From contig JAXGXT010000005.1 in NCBI GenBank assembly GCA_040772665.1, positions 124,001-188,000 of the forward strand: DNA of 64,000 nt, read 5' to 3'. The notes under the pieces were generated by a model, which ran no database searches, had not been told where the DNA came from, and saw only the letters and a program-made list of their open reading frames with translations. A program made the translations under genes and the position numbers. Shown in pieces: positions 43,507 to 51,193 of this stretch (the first letter of the stretch is position 1; the number at the start of each line of letters is the position of its first letter). The DNA comes from JAXGXT01 sp040772665. Its GTDB lineage: Bacteria > Bacillota > Clostridia > Lachnospirales > Anaerotignaceae.

Positions 43507-44283
43507 TTAATCCATGCTTCCGCTTCTAAATCCCTCTAAATCAAGGGTTATATATCTAAATCCAACTTCTTTGATTTTCTTAATCAGTTCTGCATTTTCC
43601 ATAAACACAGCAAAATATTCTTTAGGTACTTCAATCCTTGCAATATCCCCGTGCAGACGTACTCTGCCGCTTGGGATGTTTAACTGAGCAATAAGTTTTT
43701 CAGCCGCCTCTACTTTTTTGAAGTTTTCAGACGTAAGCACAGTGTCATAAGGAAATCTTGTAGCTAAACAACTGTTTGATGCCTTATTCCATGTTTCAAT
43801 GCCCATTTCCTTGCCGTATTCCCTTATTTCTGCCTTTGTAAGACAGGCTTCATAAAGAGGGCTTATAATTCCAAGTTCTTTAACTGCCTTGCCTCCGGGG
43901 CGATAAGCGTTGTTGTCGTCGAAGTTTTTTCCGTCGGCAACAAATTCAAACCCTAATTCTTTAGCGGTTTTAATAATTTCACCCATTATATTTTTTTTGC
44001 AGTAGTAACAACGCTCTTTATCGTTATTTTTAAACTCTTCAACTGCAAATACGTCTGCTTCTATTGTATAATACTTTACGCCTGATTTTTTTGCAAGCCT
44101 GACAGCATCTTCAAAATCTTTTTCTGCCATCATTTCACCGTTTCCTATAATTGCAATAACATTTTCACCAAGTACGTTTTTTGCCGCATTTAAAAGGAAG
44201 TCTGAATCTGTTCCACCCGAATATGCGACACATATTTTTTTATATTTTTTTAATATATCTTCTAAATTCTTTAATTTATCCAT
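43507..44283 (-). CDS. larE: Nickel-pincer cofactor synthesis sulfur transferase LarE
   Basis: Sulfur-inserting enzyme that converts the two carboxylates to thiocarboxylates. The 258-residue protein has the ATP pyrophosphatase loop YSGGTDS (~21-27). Three cysteines are placed as Cys92-X2-Cys95 and Cys172 (SNSCLATRFPYD); this three-cysteine pattern fits the [4Fe-4S]-dependent LarE type rather than the type that sacrifices a single Cys, though the cluster is an inference. CGGAGG precedes the ATG. It is the first gene of the larE-B-C unit. Confidence 0.92.
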   Translation of the reverse strand: MDKLKNLEDILKKYKKICVAYSGGTDSDFLLNAAKNVLGENVIAIIGNGEMMAEKDFEDAVRLAKKSGVKYYTIEADVFAVEEFKNNDKERCYYCKKNIMGEIIKTAKELGFEFVADGKNFDDNNAYRPGGKAVKELGIISPLYEACLTKAEIREYGKEMGIETWNKASNSCLATRFPYDTVLTSENFKKVEAAEKLIAQLNIPSGRVRLHGDIARIEVPKEYFAVFMENAELIKKIKEVGFRYITLDLEGFRSGSMD

Positions 44284-44315
44284 AATTTTATCCTCCGAAG
44301 TTTAATTCATACTTT

Positions 44316-44350
44316 TTCACTATTATATAGTGAATTTAAAAAATATACAA
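44316..44350 (-). promoter_or_regulatory. lar operon promoter with palindromic operator over the -10
   Basis: TTGTAT (44350-44345) and TATAAT (44327-44322), spacer 17, minus strand. The -10 is embedded in TTCACTATATAATAGTGAA (44334-44316), a perfect 8-bp inverted repeat with a 3-base centre. A repressor binding here would block the promoter; which one is unknown. Confidence 0.7.
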
Positions 44351-44354
44351 TATT

Positions 44355-44975
44355 TTATTCGATATTTAAAAACCTGTCGGGAACTTTTCCTTCTATAACA
44401 GTGTCTATAAGCATAACCTTTCTTTCGGCAGTAACAATTTCACTTTTTATGGGATGAATAAGCTTAATTTCAATATTAACTTTTATCCATGCTTTATAAT
44501 TTGTTTGGTTTATTCCTGCCGAACTAAAAGAGGTTTCATAGTCAACAAAAGTTTCTCCTATTTGTCTTATTTTAAATTTAGTTTTAGGGCCTGTATTAGA
44601 AAAAAGTTCCATGCCTGTTAAAGCACCTGATGCAACATATATGTATTTTTCCTCGTAAGATTTAAGCCCTTTATTTATATTTAAGCTTACATCAGCACAT
44701 AATTCATTTATAAGTATTGTGTTTGCAGTAAGCTGTTTTCCTTCATTAAGATATATAAAAAAATCTTGAGTTTTAATATTTTTTTCTTTGACACTCTCTT
44801 TTACACTTGTATCAATAACTTTATTGGCAATTATTTTAGCCTCTCCTTTACTTATGGCGATTAAAGAAGGCATTAAAGACTTTTCAATAAAAGAATATAC
44901 GAAAAAAATTACTGAAACAATAATTATGATGTTAAAAATCATTTTAAAGTGTTTTGATTTTATCCGCCTAAACAT
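44355..44975 (-). CDS. yunB: Sporulation protein YunB
   Basis: 206-residue protein with one N-terminal membrane helix (~10-30, IFNIIIIVSVIFFVYSFI) and an extracytoplasmic domain (ISKGEAKIIANKVIDTSVKE; then YVASGALTGMELFSNTGP). This matches YunB, a mother-cell protein needed for efficient sporulation in Bacillus, of unknown biochemical role. AGGAGG is 7 bases before the ATG. I could not identify a convincing sigma-E promoter in the 376 bases upstream. Confidence 0.85.
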   Translation of the reverse strand: MFRRIKSKHFKMIFNIIIIVSVIFFVYSFIEKSLMPSLIAISKGEAKIIANKVIDTSVKESVKEKNIKTQDFFIYLNEGKQLTANTILINELCADVSLNINKGLKSYEEKYIYVASGALTGMELFSNTGPKTKFKIRQIGETFVDYETSFSSAGINQTNYKAWIKVNIEIKLIHPIKSEIVTAERKVMLIDTVIEGKVPDRFLNIE

Positions 44976-45352
44976 TTAATCACCCTCCTACACTACCTTA
45001 TGCTGTAAAACTGTAAAAACTTCTATTAAGTTAATGGCGGGAGGATATAAGAAAACTTAACTTCTAAAAATTCATAAAGTATAAAGTTTAAACATAGTAA
45101 AAATCAAGCCCTTTTCTTATCTAAACCCGCATAGTCATACAGTTTTAAACAAAGGTTATATTTTATACTTTTAAAAACAGATGTATTTGACCAAAGACAA
45201 AAATTCATCTTTATATTAAGAAAAAGTAAATATTACCCTTTCTTGTGCCACTTTAAGGATTTCTTATGGTTTAGGGCGGATTAATTTAATAAATACACTT
45301 TTAAAAAACACCTGTTTCTGCTATAATTCATGTTTAGGAAAGGAGGCATAAG
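44976..45352. other. Divergent intergenic region between yunB and the PBP gene
   Basis: 377 bases, AT-rich. On the plus strand TGC-TATAAT (45322-45327) is an extended -10 for the PBP gene with no good -35. Near the yunB end, TTAAGTT / AACTTAA flank about 20 bases (45026-45062). No small gene or RNA is evident. Confidence 0.5.
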
Positions 45353-48010
45353 ATGAATTATTCTCAAAATGCCAATAGAAAAAAATCGGAACAAAAACAA
45401 AAAAAAGGAGTCAGGCGAAAAAAATCGGCTTTGACAATCTTTCTCAGAGTTTTTATTGTAATGATAATTATAGGCGGGTTTGCCCTTGGGGGAGCTTTTT
45501 TAGGCGCATACATGGGTATAATTGAAAGTGCTCCTAATATCAGCGCCAAAGATGCTGTGCCTGAAAGCTACACCTCAATTTTGTATAATGCACAAGGAAA
45601 TGAAATTGATCGTCTTCACGGTGAAGAAAATAGAGAATATGTTAAGTTAACATCCATTCCTGTTGACTTGCAGCAGGCAGTTGTTGCAATTGAGGACGAA
45701 AGATTTTATCAGCATAACGGAATTGATGCAAAAGGCATGGTGCGTGCTCTTTTTGTAAATATAAAAAATATGGATATGTCACAAGGGGCAAGCACAATAA
45801 CACAACAGCTTATTAAAAACGAGGTTTTAACTTCCAAAAAGACACTTGAAAGAAAACTTCAAGAACAATATATTGCTGTTAACTTTGAAAAAGAACTAAC
45901 CAAAACCTTAGGCTCAAAAACAAAAGCTAAAGACTATATTCTTGAGCTTTATCTTAACTCAATCGGCCTTAACCATGGTTTAAACGGTGTTCAGTCTGCT
46001 TCAAAGTTTTATTTCGGCAAAGATGTAAACGAGCTTACTTTGGCAGAAAGCGCCTGTATTGCAGGCATAACAAAAAACCCCACAGCTTACAGTCCTCTTA
46101 CAAACCAAGAAAAAAACAAACAGAGGCAAAAGCTTGTTCTTGATAAAATGTTAGAGCTTGAATACATAACTCAAGCAGAATATGACACTTCCATTGCAGA
46201 AGACGTTTATTCAAAAATTGTAGGCAAAAAAACAGATATAAATGAAAAGGATACTGCAAACCACAATTACTTTGTTGACAGTGCCATTACAGAACTTGCA
46301 ACACAGCTTGAAAACGAAAAAAAAATGTCACGTAAACAAGCCTACAATTTAATTTACAGCGGCGGTCTTAAAATTTATCTTACAATAGATGATGATATGC
46401 AAAAAACAATGGAGGATTCATTTGCCAATGATGCACTTTTTCCTCCAAGCGGAAAAAGCTATACTGTAACATACACAATTTCCGTAATGGATAATAAAAC
46501 AGAAGAGCAAAGCCATTTTTCAAGAACCAAAGAAATTTTAGATGATAATGAAATTGAACCTTTTGTCCAATCCGTTAAGGAAGAATTGTTAAACAGCACA
46601 AACACACTTGTTGCTGATAATGTTTCAATTTCAAGGTCTTTGCAAGCGGCAATGACAATCATGGATTACAGAACAGGCCACATCAAAGCAATAGTGGGCG
46701 GACGTGAAAAAAACGGAGACCTTGTTTTTAACAGAGCAACTCAGGCCTTAAGACAGCCCGGTTCTTGTTTTAAAGTTCTTGCGTCATATGCCCCCGCCAT
46801 TGATTTGGGAATTGTTATGCCGGGAACTCTTATTATGGATGAACCTTTTACCTATAACGGCTGGTCGCCGAAAAACTGGTATTCATCAGGTTACAGAGGG
46901 CTTTGCTCAGTAAGAGAGGGTATTCGAGATTCTTTAAATATACTTGCGGCAAAAACCATTGTTCAAGTTGGCATGGACACAGCTTTTGATTATTTAAAAA
47001 ATTTTGGCTTTACAACCCTTGTTGAAAGCAGAACGGTTAACGGAAAAGTGTATTCTGACAAAGGCCCTGCAATTTCTCTTGGCGGTGTTACAGACGGCGT
47101 TACCGTTCTTGAGCTTACCGCCGCATACGGTGCAATTGCAAATCAGGGTGTTTATACAAAACCCGTTTTTTATACAAAAGTTCTTGACCATAGCGGAAAT
47201 ATCTTGATTGACAACGAACAACCGCAAACACATCGTGTTATTAAGGAAACAACAGCATATCTTTTAACTGATATGATGAAAGACGTTATTTCAGGCGGCG
47301 GCACAGGAGGTCTTGCAAGATTTTCTAAAGTCAGCATGCCTATAGCCGGAAAAACAGGAACAACAAGTGACGATAAAGACCTTATATTTGCTGGCTACAC
47401 TCCTTATTATGTTGCGGGAATCTGGATGGGATACGACCAGCCTAAGCGAATGAGCTATGACAAAAGTTATCATCTTCTTCTTTGGAAAGATGTTATGGAA
47501 AAAGTTCACACAGGTCTTGAAAACAAAAGCTTTACTGCACCAAACGGAATTGTTACAAAAAGTATCTGTTCTGTTTCAGGCAACAACCCCAGCGAACTTT
47601 GCGAACATGATTATTTTGGAAATGCTGTAAGCACAGACATTGCGGCGGCAGATGCACCCGGTGCTGATAAAGTATGTGAAGTTCATAAAAAGTTTAAAAT
47701 CTGTAAAGAAGGACTTGCTGTGCCCTCACCTAACTGTCCTCCTGAAAGTGTGATTGAAGTTGTTTTGGCAGTGGATGAAGAGGGAAATGTTATAAACAAC
47801 CCTAAAGATTCTGACGGAAACCTTAAAGAAGGCGCCATAGACTTAAAAAAGTATTGTGAATTCACCCATGAAATTACAGTTCCTGAAATTCCTGAAATAC
47901 CTGGAATTGATAACACAGAAGAACCATCTTTGCCCGGCTTGGATAACGAAATAGATAACCATCCTGAAGAGGGTCTTCCCGGGCTTACAGGATTGCCAGG
48001 AATTAATTAA
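45353..48010 (+). CDS. Class A penicillin-binding protein (transglycosylase/transpeptidase)
   Basis: Bifunctional cell wall synthase of 885 residues. A basic N-terminus and membrane anchor (~27-55) precede the GT51 domain with catalytic Glu114 in AIEDERFYQHNGID and the GASTITQQLIKN motif, then the transpeptidase domain with Ser471 in GSCFKV (SxxK), SLN in RDSLNILAAK and Lys667 in GKTGTTSD. After it comes a Cys-containing segment and a Pro/Gly-rich tail (~840-885) with repeated PGL/PGI units. GAAAGGAGG precedes the ATG. PBP1A-like, but the exact class member is not assigned. Confidence 0.93.
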   Translation: MNYSQNANRKKSEQKQKKGVRRKKSALTIFLRVFIVMIIIGGFALGGAFLGAYMGIIESAPNISAKDAVPESYTSILYNAQGNEIDRLHGEENREYVKLTSIPVDLQQAVVAIEDERFYQHNGIDAKGMVRALFVNIKNMDMSQGASTITQQLIKNEVLTSKKTLERKLQEQYIAVNFEKELTKTLGSKTKAKDYILELYLNSIGLNHGLNGVQSASKFYFGKDVNELTLAESACIAGITKNPTAYSPLTNQEKNKQRQKLVLDKMLELEYITQAEYDTSIAEDVYSKIVGKKTDINEKDTANHNYFVDSAITELATQLENEKKMSRKQAYNLIYSGGLKIYLTIDDDMQKTMEDSFANDALFPPSGKSYTVTYTISVMDNKTEEQSHFSRTKEILDDNEIEPFVQSVKEELLNSTNTLVADNVSISRSLQAAMTIMDYRTGHIKAIVGGREKNGDLVFNRATQALRQPGSCFKVLASYAPAIDLGIVMPGTLIMDEPFTYNGWSPKNWYSSGYRGLCSVREGIRDSLNILAAKTIVQVGMDTAFDYLKNFGFTTLVESRTVNGKVYSDKGPAISLGGVTDGVTVLELTAAYGAIANQGVYTKPVFYTKVLDHSGNILIDNEQPQTHRVIKETTAYLLTDMMKDVISGGGTGGLARFSKVSMPIAGKTGTTSDDKDLIFAGYTPYYVAGIWMGYDQPKRMSYDKSYHLLLWKDVMEKVHTGLENKSFTAPNGIVTKSICSVSGNNPSELCEHDYFGNAVSTDIAAADAPGADKVCEVHKKFKICKEGLAVPSPNCPPESVIEVVLAVDEEGNVINNPKDSDGNLKEGAIDLKKYCEFTHEITVPEIPEIPGIDNTEEPSLPGLDNEIDNHPEEGLPGLTGLPGIN

Positions 48011-48016
48011 AATTAA

Positions 48017-48055
48017 AAGCCAAGTCATGAATATTCTTCTGACTTGGCTTTTTTT
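48017..48055 (+). terminator. Intrinsic terminator of the PBP gene
   Basis: AAGCCAAGTC / GACTTGGCTT, 10-bp perfect stem with a 14-base loop, then TTTTT, 6 bases after the stop. Confidence 0.92.
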
Positions 48056-48494
48056 CTGTCTTAAATAAAAGCTTATTTTTCTATTGTTAAAGATAAATTA
48101 TTATTTTAAAAAAACTGTCTTATTTTATTGTTGTAAATATTCCATTATATGTTATGATATTTTCGCATTATATAGTTATATCAATGCAAAGATAAACTTT
48201 GACACAAGAAAATTGTGGTTTAGTAAGCAAGTTTTTAAACAAGCAAGCTCTTTGCAAGGTATTGTTCTTTTAACTTTATAAATATATTAAAATAAAGTAA
48301 AATCAATATTTTCATAAAATTATTAGAAAATAATTAAATTTCCATAATTTACCCCTTTTAAATTTTAAAATAATATGGTAATATAATCATGTAACAAGTT
48401 CGTAACAGTTACATAACATTTTCGCAATAACTACATAACATTTTTAATTGAATTAGTTATTGTCGAATTTTCTATTTAAGGAGGAATTTTATCA
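48056..48494. other. Intergenic region upstream of the CAP protein gene
   Basis: 439 bases, strongly AT-rich. TATAAT at ~48380 lacks a good -35. Downstream of it, GTTACATAACATTTTC and CTACATAACATTTTT form a direct repeat about 24 bases apart (48410-48450), a possible regulator site in the CAP gene leader. Nothing else is seen. Confidence 0.5.
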
Positions 48495-49289
48495 ATGAAA
48501 AAAATTAAAATGATTTCAGCAGTAACAGCAGCCGTTTTAACAATGTCAGTAAATGCTATGGCTATGCCCATAAACACAAATACGTTCTTAGAAAAAATTA
48601 AAAGTTCTCAGTCATGCTCTAATTTGGAAACAAACTATGTTTTAAGCAATAAAATTAACCTTAATGATTTTCTTAAAAACTCATGTGTTCAAAGTGATAG
48701 TTTAAAGAAAATTACAAATGTTAATATCGAAGACATTTCAAAAGAAAAACTTAACAATTGTTCTTTTAATAACACTAACATTTCAGACATTAAAAAACCA
48801 ACTTCAAACAATAAAACAGAAGCACCTACAGATACGGCGCCTCCGTCTTCAAACAGCGGCTCGGCAAACAATAACAACAATACAGAAAACGTAACAACTC
48901 CGGATAAATCTGAAACTCAAACTTCTGTTTCATCATATGCAAGCAAGGTTGTTGAGCTTGTAAATGCTGAAAGAGCAAAAGAAGGATTGTCAGCTCTTCA
49001 AGTAGACTCTAAAGTTGCGGCGGCGGCACAAGTAAGGGCTAAAGAAGTAAAATCAAGCTTTTCACACACAAGACCTGATGGAAGAAGCTGCTTTACTGCA
49101 CTTGAAGAAGCAGGTGTTTCCTACAGAGGCGCAGGAGAAAACATTGCCCTTGGTCAAAAAACACCTGAAAAGGTAGTAACAGACTGGATGAATTCAGAGG
49201 GTCACAGAAAAAACATTATGAACCCTAACTTTAAATATATCGGCGTTGGTGTTGACGGAACTTCATGGACACAGTTATTTACATACTAA
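48495..49289 (+). CDS. Secreted CAP/SCP domain protein
   Basis: 264 residues: signal peptide (~1-24, ending AMAM), a low-complexity Asn/Ser/Thr-rich region (~30-140) and a C-terminal CAP (YkwD-like) domain (~146-264) with VNAERAKEGLSALQVD, FSHTRPDGRSCFTALEEAG, GENIALG and SEGHRKNIMNPNFKYIGVG. Bacterial CAP proteins are extracellular or spore-associated; their activity is not settled. GGAGG lies 10 bases before the ATG. Single-gene unit with a terminator. Confidence 0.9.
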   Translation: MKKIKMISAVTAAVLTMSVNAMAMPINTNTFLEKIKSSQSCSNLETNYVLSNKINLNDFLKNSCVQSDSLKKITNVNIEDISKEKLNNCSFNNTNISDIKKPTSNNKTEAPTDTAPPSSNSGSANNNNNTENVTTPDKSETQTSVSSYASKVVELVNAERAKEGLSALQVDSKVAAAAQVRAKEVKSSFSHTRPDGRSCFTALEEAGVSYRGAGENIALGQKTPEKVVTDWMNSEGHRKNIMNPNFKYIGVGVDGTSWTQLFTY

Positions 49290-49294
49290 GCTAA

Positions 49295-49337
49295 AAAGCG
49301 GCTGTCTTTAATTTTAAAGGCAGTCGCTTTGGTTTAT
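49295..49337 (+). terminator. Intrinsic terminator of the CAP gene
   Basis: A 15-bp stem (two G-T pairs) from AAAGCGGCTGTCTTT to AAAGGCAGTCGCTTT with a 6-base loop, then GGTTTATTT. Confidence 0.78.
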
Positions 49338-49451
49338 TTGAATTAAAACTTTAAACTTGCTTTGTAAAACAGACACTGCATGTCTGTGGCATTATTTAAT
49401 CTTTTAAATTTATAAAAAACAAATTAGTTTTAATAAAACTTAAATGTTGTC

Positions 49452-50273
49452 TTATAACTTATTATTAATAAGTTTATCTATAATACCCTCAATAAGCAAA
49501 ATAAATTTTTCTTTTACCCTTTCGCTTGTTTCAATTACCTCTTGATGGTCTAAACTATTTTCTGTTACCCCAGATGCCATGTTTGTTATACAACTTATTC
49601 CAATCACGTTCATTTTGCTGTGAACCGCCGTAACAACCTCAGGAACAGTGCTCATTCCAACTGCATCGCCGCCTAAAACTTTAATCATCCTTACCTCAGC
49701 AGGTGTTTCGTAATTCGGCCCTGTCATTGCACAATAAACACCCTCTTTTAAAGCTACTCCCTTGTCTTTTCCTGCTTCCTTAGCTATCTCACCAAGCTTT
49801 TTATTATAACAATTACTCATATCGGGAAATCTTTCTCCAAAATGGTCAAGATTTCTTCCTATAAGAGGATTAGTTCCCATAAAATTAATATGGTCGTTTA
49901 TAAGCATTAAATCTCCGGGCAAAAAACAGGAATTTATACCGCCTGCGGCATTTGTAACAATAATTGTTTCAACACCAAGAAGTTTCATAACCCTTATGGG
50001 AAATGTAACCTCTTCCATGGAATATCCTTCGTAAAAATGAAATCTGCCCTGCATACAAATTAGTTCTTCAGTAACAACAAATCTGCCCTTATGCCCCTCT
50101 ACTGTTGAAACAGGCATATTGGGAATTGTTTTATAGTCAAAAACATCTGCGTTTTCAAGCCTGTCGGCAAATTCACCTAACCCTGAGCCTAAAATTAAAC
50201 CTATTTTCGGGTTATAGCTGCTTCTTTCTTTTATATATCCTGCCGCTTCGTAAATTTTCTCCATTGAACTCAT
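49452..50273 (-). CDS. punA: Purine nucleoside phosphorylase
   Basis: Trimeric-type PNP of 273 residues cleaving inosine and guanosine with phosphate. Motifs: LILGSGLGEFAD (phosphate, ~27), EGHKGRF, QGRFHFYEGYSM (~75-86), TNAAGG, MTGPNYETPAEV and GMSTVPEV. GGAGG precedes the ATG 7 bases away. A GNAT gene starts upstream and ends 12 bases before it, so the two are probably cotranscribed; the pairing gives no functional hint beyond purine salvage. Confidence 0.95.
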   Translation of the reverse strand: MSSMEKIYEAAGYIKERSSYNPKIGLILGSGLGEFADRLENADVFDYKTIPNMPVSTVEGHKGRFVVTEELICMQGRFHFYEGYSMEEVTFPIRVMKLLGVETIIVTNAAGGINSCFLPGDLMLINDHINFMGTNPLIGRNLDHFGERFPDMSNCYNKKLGEIAKEAGKDKGVALKEGVYCAMTGPNYETPAEVRMIKVLGGDAVGMSTVPEVVTAVHSKMNVIGISCITNMASGVTENSLDHQEVIETSERVKEKFILLIEGIIDKLINNKL

Positions 50274-50285
50274 AAACTTTCCTCC

Positions 50286-50723
50286 TTAGATTTTCCAAAG
50301 CATTTCGATGTGTAAAATTCCATCCTCTAAAAAAGGTTCGGAAACTTGTACGAAACCATGTTTTTCATAAAATTCTTTTGCATAAAGCTGAGCACCTATT
50401 CTTATTTTTTCTGCATTCATTTTTTCCTTGGCAAAACATATTCCCTCTTTAAGTATCTTTCCTCCATAACCCTCACCATGCTTTGTGGTGATTACTCTGC
50501 CTATGGAAACCTCTTTATAAGACACTCCTTTTTCAAGAATTCTTAGGTATGCCTTTAGTATGCCATTTTCTTTTAAAAATAAATGATATGCACCTTTATC
50601 CTTATCATCAATGTCTTGATAAACACAATTTTGCTCTACAACAAATATAGCTGACCTTGCCTTTAATATTTCATAAAGTTCACAAATTGAAAGCTCGTTA
50701 AAATGTTTTATGGTTAAATCCAT
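50286..50723 (-). CDS. GNAT family N-acetyltransferase (ElaA-like)
   Basis: 145-residue acetyltransferase. The N-terminal RSAIFVVEQNCVYQDIDDKD is typical of the ElaA subgroup; the acetyl-CoA loop is the region around GRVITTKHGEGYGGKIL, followed by AQLYAKEFYEKHGFVQVSE near the C-terminus. The substrate is unknown. AGGAGG is 4-5 bases before the ATG. It lies between a terminated hypothetical gene and punA. Confidence 0.85.
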   Translation of the reverse strand: MDLTIKHFNELSICELYEILKARSAIFVVEQNCVYQDIDDKDKGAYHLFLKENGILKAYLRILEKGVSYKEVSIGRVITTKHGEGYGGKILKEGICFAKEKMNAEKIRIGAQLYAKEFYEKHGFVQVSEPFLEDGILHIEMLWKI

Positions 50724-50752
50724 TTATCCTCCTAAATATAAACTGAAATTTC

Positions 50753-50790
50753 AAAAGCGATAATCACAAGTTAAAGTAACTATCGCTTTT
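50753..50790 (-). terminator. Hairpin terminator after the hypothetical gene
   Basis: AAAAGCGATA / TATCGCTTTT, 10-bp perfect stem with an 18-base loop, 18 bases after the stop; minus-strand T-tract is short. Confidence 0.6.
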
Positions 50791-50808
50791 AATTATTTTT
50801 AATAAATC

Positions 50809-51129
50809 TTATATTGAACTTCTCTTATTTCCGTTATGAAAAATAAAACCAATTTTAACACAGTCAATACCGATAACCATAGTGTATTTTTCTGTTTTAA
50901 AGAGCATAGGCTGACCATTTTTCTTTACAACAACTGCATCCATTCTTTTTTCATCATCAAGCCAGTAGTAGAGAAAATAAAATTCTCCTTCGTTTTTTAT
51001 TGACCATCTGCTGGCAGGTAGCGGTTTCAAAAAAAAGTCTTCATCACAGTCAAAATGTTTTAAAAGCTGCTCCTGAGCTGCTGAAAAGTTCTTAACAAAA
51101 TCCTTTTGAGGCACTTTATTCTTAGCCAT
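50809..51129 (-). CDS. Hypothetical protein, 106 residues
   Basis: Not recognised. It begins MAKNKVPQKDFVKNFS and has a helical, charged N-terminus followed by a region rich in aromatic residues and beta-like segments (WSIKNEGEFYFLYYWLDDEKR, then TMVIGIDCVKIGFIFHNG). No signal peptide or membrane helix. GGAGG is 10 bases before the ATG at 51129. It has its own promoter overlapping the end of uvrA, with a dyad at the transcription start, so it is likely regulated separately. Confidence 0.7.
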   Translation of the reverse strand: MAKNKVPQKDFVKNFSAAQEQLLKHFDCDEDFFLKPLPASRWSIKNEGEFYFLYYWLDDEKRMDAVVVKKNGQPMLFKTEKYTMVIGIDCVKIGFIFHNGNKRSSI

Positions 51130-51144
51130 ATAAAATTTTCCTCC

Positions 51145-51193
51145 ATTGTAGTCATTACAATACATGGTACAATTTTTATATATGGTTTGTCAA
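51145..51193 (-). promoter_or_regulatory. Promoter and dyad operator of the hypothetical gene
   Basis: TTGACA (51193-51188, inside the last uvrA codons) and TACCAT (51169-51164), 18-base spacer. ATTGTA-N5-TACAAT (51145-51161) lies over the predicted start site, a usual position for a repressor. The half-sites recall TACA/TGTA-type BlaI-family operators, but this is only a resemblance. Confidence 0.55.
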
